A stretch of DNA of 64,000 nt from Rhodanobacteraceae bacterium ZG21-1 (GTDB lineage Bacteria; Pseudomonadota; Gammaproteobacteria; Xanthomonadales; Rhodanobacteraceae): NCBI GenBank assembly GCA_021390615.1, contig JAJEJU010000020.1:1-64000 (forward strand), written 5' to 3'. Positions 23,333-31,738 of the stretch are shown in pieces. The notes under the pieces were generated by a model, which saw only the letters and a program-made list of their open reading frames with translations, made no database searches and was not told the DNA's origin. The translations under genes and the position numbers were made by a program. Positions within the stretch are counted from its first letter, which is position 1; each line of letters starts with the position of its first letter.

Positions 23333-23919
23333 ATCAGGCCCAGCCAGCGGGTGATGCGGTAGAGGATGCTGCGGCGCTGCGACTCGGAGACGTCGCCCTT
23401 GCCGGTGAACTGGATGTTGGCTTCGCTGATCCGGTTCGACAGGATGGTGTTGCCGGTGGAGATGTCTTCCGAGCGCACCAGCCCGGTCAGCGCGAACTGC
23501 TGCTTCTCGCCGTTGACCACCACGGTCTGGTTGCCCTGGATGCGCAGCATGCCGTCGCCCTCGACCGCCACCACGCGCACGGCCAGCTGCGCCTGCAGGG
23601 TGCCGGCGCGCGAGGTCTTGCCCTGGCCGGCGTCGTCGCCCGACAGCCCGATGCCGTAGTTGTGGCTGCTGTGGTGGGTCTGCGTGTTCGCCGCCAGCTG
23701 CACGCCGCTCTGCGCATCGGTGTTCGCGCTGGCGCTGGCGCGCGCGGTCTCGGTGACCACCACGGTCAGGGTGTCGCCGATCTGGTGCGCGCGGCGGTCC
23801 GCCGCCAGTCCACGGTAAGTGTCGGGATCGATCAGCGAGCCCGACTGGGTCTGCGCCGCCGCCGCCGAGGCGAACACGAGGCAGCCGAGCAGCGCCGAGC
23901 AGAGAAATTTATTGCACAA
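23329..23919 (-). CDS. flgH: L-ring protein FlgH (TTG start)
   Basis: 196 residues. The L-ring domain (HQIGDTLTVVVTETARASASA, ... EANIQFTGKGDVSESQRR) is clear. The start is TTG at 23919, chosen because AAAGGAG lies 9 nt upstream, inside the end of flgA, which it overlaps by 11 nt. FlgH is normally a lipoprotein; here the only cysteine in a lipobox-like site (LLGC) comes at residue 13, early for signal peptidase II, and an AAAA-Q site could be cut by signal peptidase I instead. Lipid anchoring is therefore uncertain. Confidence 0.93.
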   Translation of the reverse strand: MCNKFLCSALLGCLVFASAAAAQTQSGSLIDPDTYRGLAADRRAHQIGDTLTVVVTETARASASANTDAQSGVQLAANTQTHHSSHNYGIGLSGDDAGQGKTSRAGTLQAQLAVRVVAVEGDGMLRIQGNQTVVVNGEKQQFALTGLVRSEDISTGNTILSNRISEANIQFTGKGDVSESQRRSILYRITRWLGLI

Positions 23920-24628
23920 CTTCGACCACTCCTTTATCGGTGACGCGCGCCGACACCGGCGTTTCGGCGCCGTCGACCAGCACCGGGATCACTTCGCCTG
24001 TCCCACCCTGGCGCGCGGCCACGCCATGCGTCTGCAGCCGGATCACACCGTAGGCGGCCAGCACCACCACCCGCTGCTTGCGGTCCACCGCCGGCACCGC
24101 CTCGAAATCCGTGCGCAGCACCGGCGCGCCGGCCTGGGCCGGATGGCGCAGGCGCAAGCCCTGCAGTTCCTTGGCGTCCAGCACCAGTTGCCCGGACGCC
24201 GCCGCCACGTCCTCGTCCTGCGGCGTCAGCTTGAGCTGCTCGCTCGCCGTGCCGACCGCGGCGTCCTGCGCGTAGGCCAGCTCCTGGCGATGCACCGACA
24301 AGGCGAACCACACGGTGGCGCTGCGCACCACGCGGCCGTCGACGCTGACGTCCACCGGCACGCCGGCCCGCGCGCGCGGCCAGCGCCCGCTCAGCGCATG
24401 GGCCTTGAGCGCAAGCTTGCCCGGAGCGACCAGGATGTCTTCCGGCGTGCCGATCACCGAGATGCCGGCGCCGGCCGCATCCGCGCCCAGCTGCGCGTCC
24501 ACGCGCGCGCGCGCCGCCGCCACGATGTCGGCTGCCGCCACGCGCTGGCGCGCCGGCGCCGCCGGCATGGGCGCAGCGGCCGAGAGCACGGCGGCGGCAA
24601 GCAGCATGGCGGGCAGACTGGTCGACAC
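23909..24628 (-). CDS. flgA: P-ring assembly chaperone FlgA
   Basis: 239 residues from a GTG at 24628, 2 bp after flgG. A signal peptide (PAMLLAAAVLSAAAP) precedes an SAF-type C-terminal domain (RQRVVVLAAYGVIRLQTHGVAARQGGTGEVIPV). FlgA is a periplasmic chaperone for FlgI. Its location just before flgH and flgI is logical for ring assembly. Confidence 0.88.
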   Translation of the reverse strand: MSTSLPAMLLAAAVLSAAAPMPAAPARQRVAAADIVAAARARVDAQLGADAAGAGISVIGTPEDILVAPGKLALKAHALSGRWPRARAGVPVDVSVDGRVVRSATVWFALSVHRQELAYAQDAAVGTASEQLKLTPQDEDVAAASGQLVLDAKELQGLRLRHPAQAGAPVLRTDFEAVPAVDRKQRVVVLAAYGVIRLQTHGVAARQGGTGEVIPVLVDGAETPVSARVTDKGVVEVVQ

Positions 24629-24630
24629 GG

Positions 24631-25398
24631 TTACTGGCGCAGGTTGTTGATGGTGTCGAGGATCTGGTCCGAGGCCTGCAGCACGCGCGCATTGAGCTGG
24701 TAGGCGCGCTGCGCGATCACCAGCGTGGCCATTTCCGCCACCATGTCCACGTTCGAGCTTTCCAGCGAACCCTGCATCACCGCGCCGACGCCCTCCTCGT
24801 TCGGCTTGCCCACGCTGGGGTCGCCGGAAGCCTGGGTCGGCACGAAGTTGTTGCCGCCGACCGACTGCAGGCCGACCGGCGAAGGAAAGGTCGCCAGCTC
24901 GAGCGAGCCGAGCACGCTGGTGCTGGTGTCGCTGCCGACGGTCGCGGTGATCTGCCCGCTCTGGTCGATCTTGATGTTGCTGGCGTCCGGCGGAATCTGC
25001 AGATCCTGCGCCAGCCGGTTGCCGGCGGCAGTGGCCAGGTAGCCTTCGCTGTCGACGTGGAACTGGCCGTCGCGGGTGTAGAAGTGATTGCCGTTGCCGT
25101 CGACCACTTCGAAGAAGCCCTCGCCCTGGATCGCCAAGTCCCAGGTGTTGCTGGTCTGGGTCATCTGGCCCTGGGTGAACAGCGCGCTGGTGGACATCAC
25201 TTCCGAACCGGCGCCGCTGCGCTCCGGGGTGAGGCCGGCCTGGACCTGCGCCGGGGTAATCACGGCGATGTCGCCGAAGGCCACGCGCTGGCTCTTGAAA
25301 CCGGGCGTCTGCAGGTTGGAGACGTTGTTCGACAGCGTGTCGATCTGGGTCTGCTGGCTCTTGAGGCCAGCCGTGGCGGTATACAGTGCGTCGATCAT
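24631..25398 (-). CDS. flgG: Distal rod protein FlgG
   Basis: 255 residues from the ATG at 25398, preceded by GAGGACC; an upstream extension is not family-like. N-terminal MIDALYTATAGLKSQQTQIDTLSNNVSN and C-terminal VDMVAEMATLVIAQRAYQLNARV are classic FlgG. It forms the distal rod through the P and L rings. It lies 10 bp after flgF. Confidence 0.96.
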   Translation of the reverse strand: MIDALYTATAGLKSQQTQIDTLSNNVSNLQTPGFKSQRVAFGDIAVITPAQVQAGLTPERSGAGSEVMSTSALFTQGQMTQTSNTWDLAIQGEGFFEVVDGNGNHFYTRDGQFHVDSEGYLATAAGNRLAQDLQIPPDASNIKIDQSGQITATVGSDTSTSVLGSLELATFPSPVGLQSVGGNNFVPTQASGDPSVGKPNEEGVGAVMQGSLESSNVDMVAEMATLVIAQRAYQLNARVLQASDQILDTINNLRQ

Positions 25399-25408
25399 GC
25401 GGGGGTCC

Positions 25409-26086
25409 TCAGGAGTTGTCGCCCAGGTGGTTGATGCCGGCCTGCATGGCCTGGTCGTAGGCCAGGATGGCGCGCTGCACCGATTGCGCATGGCGGGTGA
25501 TTTCCATCATCCGCACCATCTCGTTGCTCGGGTCCACGTTGGATTGCTCCAGCGCGCCCTGGTGCACGCTGCCGGTGAATGCCGCCGCCGGCCTGGCGTA
25601 GGTGTAGAGGCCGCCGCCCATCTCGCGCAGCGCGTCGGGGCTGTCGACGCCGACGATGCTCAAGGTGTCGACCACGTCCTTGCCGTCGCTGATCTGGCCG
25701 GCGGCGTCGATGTGCACGTCGGCCTGGCTCAGCGAGATCGGTCCCGACTGGCCGAGCACCGGATGCCCGGCGGCGTCGACCAGCTGCTGCTGCGCATCCA
25801 GATGGAACATGCCGTTGCGGGTGAGCATGGGCTGGCCGTTGACGTCGACCACGAAGAAGCCGGCGCCCTGCAGGGCCAGGTCCAGCGGGCCGCCGGTCTT
25901 TTCCAGGCTGCCGTCGAGCAGGCTCAGTGCCGGCGTCGCGTCCGGCAGGCCGCTGCGGAAATCCGCCTTGAGCCGCTCGGCGCGATAGCCGGCGGTGCGC
26001 ATGTTGGCAACGTTCTGGCTGACCACGTCGAGCGCGTCGACGTCGTTGCTCAGGTAGCGGGCGATGCTGGAGACGATATGGCTCAT
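25409..26086 (-). CDS. flgF: Proximal rod protein FlgF
   Basis: 225 residues, with rod motifs VDALDVVSQNVANMRTAGYRAE at the start and VDPSNEMVRMMEITRHAQSVQRAI at the end, and a central GAGFFVVDVNGQPMLTRNGMF as in FlgF/FlgG. Placed before flgG and 7 bp after flhA, it is best called FlgF. Confidence 0.9.
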   Translation of the reverse strand: MSHIVSSIARYLSNDVDALDVVSQNVANMRTAGYRAERLKADFRSGLPDATPALSLLDGSLEKTGGPLDLALQGAGFFVVDVNGQPMLTRNGMFHLDAQQQLVDAAGHPVLGQSGPISLSQADVHIDAAGQISDGKDVVDTLSIVGVDSPDALREMGGGLYTYARPAAAFTGSVHQGALEQSNVDPSNEMVRMMEITRHAQSVQRAILAYDQAMQAGINHLGDNS

Positions 26087-26093
26087 GGATTCC

Positions 26094-28142
26094 TCAGGCG
26101 GCCGCGATGGAGCCGAAAGCCTTCACCACCACGGTGGCGGGCACTTCGTTGATGCCGAGCACGGTGACGTGCGGGAGACTGCGCTGGATCAGCGCACGCA
26201 GATGCCGGCGCACCACGCTCGGGCACAGCAGCACCGGCAGGTGGTTGCGCGACATCATCGCTTCGGACTGCTTGGCCAGGCCGCCCAGCAGGGCGTCCAA
26301 CTGGTCCAGCTCGCCGACCAGGATGCCGCCGCCGTCGCGCTGGCGCACCGCGGAGACGATCGAGCGCTCCAGTTCGGGCGCCAGGGTCAGCACGTGCAGC
26401 TCGCCCTGCGCATTGCTGACGCGCTGACAGATGGTCGAGCCCAGCCGCTCGCGCACTTTCTCGACCAGGTCGTCGGTGTGCTTGAGCGTGCGCCCGGCGT
26501 CGACCAGCACTTCGAGGATCGCCTCGACGTTGCGGATGCTGACCTGCTCGCGCAGCAGCTGCTGCAGCACGCGCTGGATGTCGGTGTACGACATCACGCC
26601 CGGCACCAGCTCGTCGACCAGCGAGGGCTGCTGCTCGCGCACGCGCGTCACCAGCCGCTCGGTTTCGGCGCGCGTCAGCAGCTCGGGCGCGTGGCGCTTC
26701 ACCACTTCGCCGAGATGGGTGATCAGCACCGTCTCGGGATCGACCAGGGTGTAGCCGACGCTGCGCGCGTATTGCCGCTGTTCCGCGCTGATCCATTGCG
26801 CCGGCAGGCCGTAGGCGGGATCGCGCGTCTCGCGGCCTTCCAGCGCCGGCCGCTTGCCGCCGGGGTTGATCGCCAGCAGCGCGTCGAAATACAGCTCGCC
26901 GCGCCCGGTCCGCGAGCCCTGCACGTACAGCTCGTAGCCCTGTTCGGACAGGGCGGCTTCTTCGACGGTCTTCACTTTCGGCAGCACGAAGCCCCCGTCC
27001 AGCGCGAACTGCTTGCGGAAGGCGGCGATGCGGTCGGCCAGCTCGAGCCCGCGCGCCTTGTAGGTGGCCGCGATCGCGCTGCCGATGCGGATCTCGATCG
27101 CCTCCACCGCGAGCAGGCGATACAGATCCTGCTCGCCCGCCGCAGCGGCCGGCGTCGGCGCTTCGGCCGGCGCTTCCTGCTCGGGCTGGATGCGCGCGCT
27201 GAAGAAGGTCAGCGCGGCCACGCCGAGCAGCACCAGCAGCACCGGCCAGGCCGGCAGCCCGGGCAGGAACAGCAGGGCCGCCAGCGCCAGCGAAACGATC
27301 AACAGGGTGCGCGAGTTGGACAGCACCTGCTTGCCGATCTCTGTGCCGAGCTGATCGTCGGACGCGGCGCGGGTGATGATGATACCGGTCGCCACCGCGA
27401 TCACCAGCGAGGGAATCTGGGTGACGATGCCGTCGCCCACAGTCAGCAAGGTATAGCGGTGGGCGGCGTCGCCCCACGACATGCCGCGCTGAACCATGCC
27501 CACCGCCAGGCCGCCCACGATGTCGATCAGGATGATCATGATGCCGGCGATGGCGTCGCCCTTGACGAACTTGGTGGCGCCGTCCATCGAACCGTAGAAG
27601 CTCGCCTCGCGCTCGATCTGCGCGCGCCGCCGCTTGGCCTCGTGCTCGTCGATCAGGCCCATGTTCATGTCGGCGTCGATGCTCATCTGCTTGCCGGGCA
27701 TGCTGTCCAGGGTGAAGCGCGCGGCCACCTCGGCCACGCGTTGCGCGCCGCTGGTCACCACCACGTACTGCACGATCACCAGGATCAGGAACACCACCAG
27801 GCCGATCACGTAGTTGCCGCCGACCACGTAGGAGCCGATGGCGTTGATCACGCGGCCGGCGTTGCCGCGGTCCAGGATCAGGCGGGTCGCCGAGATGTTC
27901 AGCGCCAGCCGGAACAAGGTGGTGATCAGCAGCAGCGACGGGAAGGTGGAGAAGCTCAGCGGCTTGTCGGTGAAGAAGGTGATGAGCAACACCAGCAACG
28001 CGCCGGTGAAGTTGAGCACCAGCAGGAAATCGAGCAGGCCCGGCGGAATCGGCGTGAACAGGATCACCAGGATCATGATCATGCCGAGCACCAGCACGAC
28101 GTCGCGCTTGCCGCTCCACAGCTGTGCGAACAAGCCGTTCAC
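26094..28142 (-). CDS. flhA: Flagellar export gate protein FlhA
   Basis: 682 residues from the GTG at 28142, which overlaps the flhB stop (GTGA). Residues ~15-310 carry about eight membrane helices and the FHIPEP-family cytoplasmic loop (LDSMPGKQMSIDADMNMG, ... EHEAKRRRAQIE). The C-terminal ~340 residues form the nonameric docking ring. FlhA is the proton-driven substrate acceptor of the export apparatus. The length is normal (~690). Confidence 0.96.
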   Translation of the reverse strand: MNGLFAQLWSGKRDVVLVLGMIMILVILFTPIPPGLLDFLLVLNFTGALLVLLITFFTDKPLSFSTFPSLLLITTLFRLALNISATRLILDRGNAGRVINAIGSYVVGGNYVIGLVVFLILVIVQYVVVTSGAQRVAEVAARFTLDSMPGKQMSIDADMNMGLIDEHEAKRRRAQIEREASFYGSMDGATKFVKGDAIAGIMIILIDIVGGLAVGMVQRGMSWGDAAHRYTLLTVGDGIVTQIPSLVIAVATGIIITRAASDDQLGTEIGKQVLSNSRTLLIVSLALAALLFLPGLPAWPVLLVLLGVAALTFFSARIQPEQEAPAEAPTPAAAAGEQDLYRLLAVEAIEIRIGSAIAATYKARGLELADRIAAFRKQFALDGGFVLPKVKTVEEAALSEQGYELYVQGSRTGRGELYFDALLAINPGGKRPALEGRETRDPAYGLPAQWISAEQRQYARSVGYTLVDPETVLITHLGEVVKRHAPELLTRAETERLVTRVREQQPSLVDELVPGVMSYTDIQRVLQQLLREQVSIRNVEAILEVLVDAGRTLKHTDDLVEKVRERLGSTICQRVSNAQGELHVLTLAPELERSIVSAVRQRDGGGILVGELDQLDALLGGLAKQSEAMMSRNHLPVLLCPSVVRRHLRALIQRSLPHVTVLGINEVPATVVVKAFGSIAAA

Positions 28143-29212
28143 GAGAAGATCCTGTTGCCGGGCCGCTTCATCAGCCAGCGGTAGACCGGCGCCAGCTGCA
28201 GATAGAGCTCGGCCGGCACCGACTGGTCGATCTTGCATTCGCGGAACAGCGCGCGCGCCAGCTCGGGCGAGCGCAGGCAGGGTACGCCCGCGCGCGCGGC
28301 GACCTCGCGCATGCGCGCCGCCACCGCGTCGGCGCCCTTGCACAGCACCACCGGCGAGCGCATGGTCTTCGGCCGGTAGCGCAGGGCAACTGCAAGGTGA
28401 GTGGGATTGGTCAGCACGATGTCGGCTTCCGGCACGCGGCGGATCGAGCGCGAATGCTTCAGCAGCTCGGTCATCAGCCGGCGCCGCTTCTGCCGGATCG
28501 CCGGGTCGCCTTCGCGGCGCTTCACCTCGTCCTTGAGGTCGCGGCGGCTCATGCGCAGCTTGCGCAGGTATTCCCGCCGGCTGAACCAGAGATCGAGCAG
28601 GGCCACCAGGGCGAGCATCGCCAGCACCCAGGTGGTCACCTGCACATAGGTCGAGCGCAGCAGCGCGGCGACGCCGCCCGGCGCGGCGAAGGCGGCGGCC
28701 TCGACACGACGCTGCATGCTGTCGGCCAGTCCCCAGGCCAGCGCCGCCAGCAGAGTGACCTTCAAGGCGAGCTTGAACAGCTCCCACAGGATGCGCAGCG
28801 AGAAGATCCGCTTGGCGCCCTGCGCCGGATTGAGCCGGTTGAAATCGGGCTTCAGCGGCGTGGTGCTGAAGGTCGGCCCGGTCTGCAGCAGGTTGGCCGC
28901 CACCGCCGCCACCAAAAGCGCCAGCACCAGCGGCGACAAGGCCTGCCAGCCCGGCTGGTAAGTGGCCTCCAGCCAGCGCAGCAGGCCCGGCGACGGCACC
29001 GGCGCATTGCCGGCCATCAGCAGGGTGCGGCCGGTAGCGCGCGCGAACGCGGTGGCGACCGCGTATACCGAGGCAGACAGTGCCACGCTGAAGACGATGG
29101 TGACCAGCACGCCGCTCAGGTCGGTGCTGCGCGGAACCTGGCCGCGGTCGCGCGCTTCCTGCAGCCGGTAGGCGGTGGGCTGCTCGGTCTTTTCCTGGTC
29201 GTCGGCGGCCAT
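28139..29212 (-). CDS. flhB: Export specificity switch protein FlhB
   Basis: 357 residues: an N-terminal EKTEQPTAYRLQEARDRGQVPRS segment, four membrane helices (~35-205), and a cytoplasmic domain with the autocleavage site NPTH (LTNPTHLAVALRY). Cleavage there switches export from rod/hook to later substrates. The intact NPTH suggests the switch still operates, which implies late substrates exist. Confidence 0.96.
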   Translation of the reverse strand: MAADDQEKTEQPTAYRLQEARDRGQVPRSTDLSGVLVTIVFSVALSASVYAVATAFARATGRTLLMAGNAPVPSPGLLRWLEATYQPGWQALSPLVLALLVAAVAANLLQTGPTFSTTPLKPDFNRLNPAQGAKRIFSLRILWELFKLALKVTLLAALAWGLADSMQRRVEAAAFAAPGGVAALLRSTYVQVTTWVLAMLALVALLDLWFSRREYLRKLRMSRRDLKDEVKRREGDPAIRQKRRRLMTELLKHSRSIRRVPEADIVLTNPTHLAVALRYRPKTMRSPVVLCKGADAVAARMREVAARAGVPCLRSPELARALFRECKIDQSVPAELYLQLAPVYRWLMKRPGNRIFS

Positions 29213-29214
29213 GC

Positions 29215-29979
29215 TCAGACCATCCTCAGCGCAGGAATGCCGGCAAAGGCGTCCCGGTACAGGCGCTCGATCAGCGGCGGCGCGTAGCGCAGCGTGCTGG
29301 CGAGCAAGGCGAAGCCGGCCAGCACCTTGAGCGGCAGCGACACGAAATAGATGTTCGCCTGCGGCATCGAGCGGCTCGCGTAGGCCACCGCCAGATCGAT
29401 CGCGAACAGCCCGAGCATCACCGGCGCCGACACCATCAGGCCCAGCAGGAACTGCGAAGAAAGCAGGGTGAGGAAGCTCGCCGGTTCAAGCAGCAGGCGG
29501 CCTTCGCCCAGCGGCACCGGCCCGATCGAGGCCACCATGCCCTGCAGCAGCAACAGGTGAAAGCCGGCCAGGAAGAACACCGTGGTGCCGGCCCACTGCA
29601 CCACCGTGCCGGCCAGCGACTCGGCCACATGGGTGGCGGGATTGAACAGGCTTGCCGCCGCCACGCCCGACTGCATGTCGAGCACGCGCGCCGAGAAGCC
29701 GAGTGCCGCGGCAGGCAGCACCACGGCCAGGCTGAAGCTCAGCCCGAACAGGCCCTCGCCCAGCAGCGCGAAGGCGAACGGCAGCGGCTGGTCCATGCCG
29801 AAGTGAACCGCACTCGCCGGACTCACGCCGACCCCGAGCAGGGCCAGCGCCAGCAGCACGATCGCCCGCACCGGCACCGGCACCCAGGCCAGCGGCGTGA
29901 ACGAAGGCACCATCAGCAGCGGTGCGAAACGCGCCACCGCCAGCAGAAAGACCCCGACCTCAGCTTCCAGTGCGTTCAC
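29215..29979 (-). CDS. fliR: Flagellar export gate protein FliR
   Basis: 254 residues from a GTG at 29979. About six membrane helices, with the FliR-like segments FAPLLMVPSFTPLAWVPVPVRAI and PVMLGLFAIDLAVAYASRSMPQ. One FliR completes the FliP5Q4R1 gate. It follows fliQ by 6 bp and precedes flhB by 2 bp. Confidence 0.94.
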   Translation of the reverse strand: MNALEAEVGVFLLAVARFAPLLMVPSFTPLAWVPVPVRAIVLLALALLGVGVSPASAVHFGMDQPLPFAFALLGEGLFGLSFSLAVVLPAAALGFSARVLDMQSGVAAASLFNPATHVAESLAGTVVQWAGTTVFFLAGFHLLLLQGMVASIGPVPLGEGRLLLEPASFLTLLSSQFLLGLMVSAPVMLGLFAIDLAVAYASRSMPQANIYFVSLPLKVLAGFALLASTLRYAPPLIERLYRDAFAGIPALRMV

Positions 29980-29985
29980 GTCTGC

Positions 29986-30249
29986 CTACATCCCTGCAAT
30001 CATGCCGAACAGGCGCTTGGAGAACTCCACCACCACCGCCATCATCCAGGCCCCGGCGAGCAGGAACACGGCGATCACCGCAATCAGCTTGGGGATGAAA
30101 GTCAGCGTCATCTCCTGAATCTGCGTGACCACCTGCAGGATCGAGATCACCACGCCCACCACCAGGGTCGCCAGCAGGATCGGCGCCGACACTTTCGCGG
30201 CGGTCAACAAAGTGTCGGACAACAGGCGCATGGCCACATCGCTGTCCAT
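29986..30249 (-). CDS. fliQ: Flagellar export gate protein FliQ
   Basis: 87 residues from the ATG at 30249 (MDSDVAMRLLSDTL). Two membrane helices with the FliQ pattern (PILLATLVVGVVISILQVVTQIQEMTLTFIPK). It starts 4 bp after the TPR gene and is followed by fliR. Confidence 0.94.
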   Translation of the reverse strand: MDSDVAMRLLSDTLLTAAKVSAPILLATLVVGVVISILQVVTQIQEMTLTFIPKLIAVIAVFLLAGAWMMAVVVEFSKRLFGMIAGM

Positions 30250-30253
30250 GGGA

Positions 30254-31384
30254 CTACCCTCTCGGCCGGACCAGCTCGCGCAGGCGGTAGATGAAATCGG
30301 AGGGCACCGCGATGCCCTGCGGCGAAGAGCGCGCGAGGATGTCGTCGATGATGCGCCGAGCCTCTTCCTCGCGGCCTTCATCGAGCAGCAGCACGCTCTG
30401 CGCATAACGCGCCGCCTGCCCTTTCGGGTCCAGCCGGCGCGCGCGCTTGATCGCTTCTTCCGCCTCGTCGCGCTCGCTGCGCAACGCATGGACCAGGGCG
30501 AAGCCGCCATGCGTCTCGCCAAAGGAACGGTCGATCGCGAAGGCGCGCTCGAAGCTGCGCTGCGCGCCGGCGAGGTCGCCCTGCATCAGCTGGCACCAGG
30601 CCAGCGCATGCCATGTGCCGATATGCTCGGGCATCTCGGTGCCGGCCCGCTCCAGCAGGGCGCGCGCCGCCGGCACGTCGCCGCGCAGCATGACGTTCTC
30701 GCCCAGGCCCAGCCAGGCGCGCCCCGAGTGCGGATGAGCCGCCAGCACGCGCTCGAAGCTCGTCGTCGACACGTCCAGCCGGCGCTCCCACAGCGCCACC
30801 GTCGCCGCGGCAAGCAAGGCCTCGTGCTGCTCCGGATCCAGCGCCAGGGCCTGCGCGGCCTCGTGCGCGGCCGCCGCCGAATCGCCCATGTCGAGCTGCA
30901 GCAGGGCGCGCAGCCCGTGCATCTCGGCCAGGCGCGCGCCGGGTCGCGGCGGACTCAGCAATTCCAGCGCCTTGGCATAGTGTCTGCCGCGATAAAGCAG
31001 GCGGGCCTTCAGGATGGCTATCGCGGCTGCATCGTCGCCCTCACCCACGAAACCCGACAGGGTATGCAGCGCCGCCTCGTCCTGGCCGGCCATCGCCTGC
31101 GCATAGGCCAGGTCGTGGCGGATGCCGCCGACTTCAGGCTGCTCGGCCAGCAAGGCCTGCAGGAGATCGATGCTGGCGCCGGTATTGCCGCCCAGCAGGG
31201 CGCAGCGGGCGGCACGGAAGCGGATGGCGGCGGAATCGCGCAAGGCGGGCGGCATGCGCGCCAGCGATGCCTGCGCCTCGTCGATCCGGCCTTCGTCCAG
31301 CAAGGCATCGAGCAGGTCGCGCCACAGCAACGGGTTGTGCGGATCCTGCTCGGCAAAGCGCTGCAGTTGGGTCGAGCGGCTCAC
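30254..31384 (-). CDS. TPR-repeat protein leading the flagellar-type operon
   Basis: 376 residues from the GTG at 31384 (begins SRSTQLQRFAEQDPHNPLLWRDLLDALLDEG). The frame stays open 58 codons further up but that part looks non-coding. At least six tetratricopeptide-like helical repeats follow (for example DPEQHEALLAAATVALWERR, HPHSGRAWLGLGENVMLRGD, DLAGAQRSFERAFAIDRS). There is no signal peptide, so it is probably cytoplasmic. It ends 4 bp before fliQ, so it is co-transcribed with the export gate. TPR proteins in secretion operons often act as chaperones or assembly scaffolds; that role is inferred. Confidence 0.75.
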   Translation of the reverse strand: MSRSTQLQRFAEQDPHNPLLWRDLLDALLDEGRIDEAQASLARMPPALRDSAAIRFRAARCALLGGNTGASIDLLQALLAEQPEVGGIRHDLAYAQAMAGQDEAALHTLSGFVGEGDDAAAIAILKARLLYRGRHYAKALELLSPPRPGARLAEMHGLRALLQLDMGDSAAAAHEAAQALALDPEQHEALLAAATVALWERRLDVSTTSFERVLAAHPHSGRAWLGLGENVMLRGDVPAARALLERAGTEMPEHIGTWHALAWCQLMQGDLAGAQRSFERAFAIDRSFGETHGGFALVHALRSERDEAEEAIKRARRLDPKGQAARYAQSVLLLDEGREEEARRIIDDILARSSPQGIAVPSDFIYRLRELVRPRG

Positions 31385-31738
31385 GGCGCGCCCCGCAACG
31401 AGCGTCGATGGCGTCCATGCGAAGGCACCTGCCCGGACGAACCGGCCTGCCCCCTGATCAAGCTTTCCATCTACTACCCCTTGCTCCCTGCGCGCATCGC
31501 GCGCGAACTCCAGATCGGGCCTTCCTTGACCGCGGCCACGTTCTGGCCGTCCAAACAACTGCCGGGCGGCAGCCTAAACGCGAGTTGAACGCCTTGTCAA
31601 TGAAATTCGTTTTTTGTATTGAACACCTCATTTTCCTACAAATTCTTTCGATTTTTCTGACAAGCCGATTCGCTCCTGCTCCATTGCGCGGCGTGCACTA
31701 AACTGTCCCATCCCTATCAAAAGCAGTCATTACGCCGC
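31385..31738. other. AT-rich divergent intergenic region
   Basis: 354 bp between the minus-strand operon and a plus-strand gene. Bases ~31590-31720 are clearly AT-richer than the surroundings (poly-T tracts near 31611 and 31651), which fits regulatory DNA for both directions. Apart from the TTGACA-type element at 31595-31600, no defined operator or RNA gene was recognised. Confidence 0.5.
31572..31600 (-). promoter_or_regulatory. Candidate sigma-70 promoter of the flagellar-type operon
   Basis: Minus strand: TTGACA (perfect -35), 17-bp spacer, then TTAGGC as a weak -10. It lies ~190 bp before the GTG of the TPR gene within the AT-rich divergent gap. No sigma-54 (GG-N10-GC) or sigma-28 element was found there, so this is the best candidate only. 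Confidence 0.3.

Noticed and set aside
23925-23945. CCGATAAAGG on the minus strand, sigma-28-like
   Set aside because: It lies inside flgA coding sequence and has no matching -35 element; AAAGGAG there is better explained as the flgH ribosome binding site.
26094-28787. An 897-codon frame suggesting an N-terminally extended FlhA
   Set aside because: The first 215 codons overlap flhB in another frame. The family-like start is the GTG overlapping the flhB stop.
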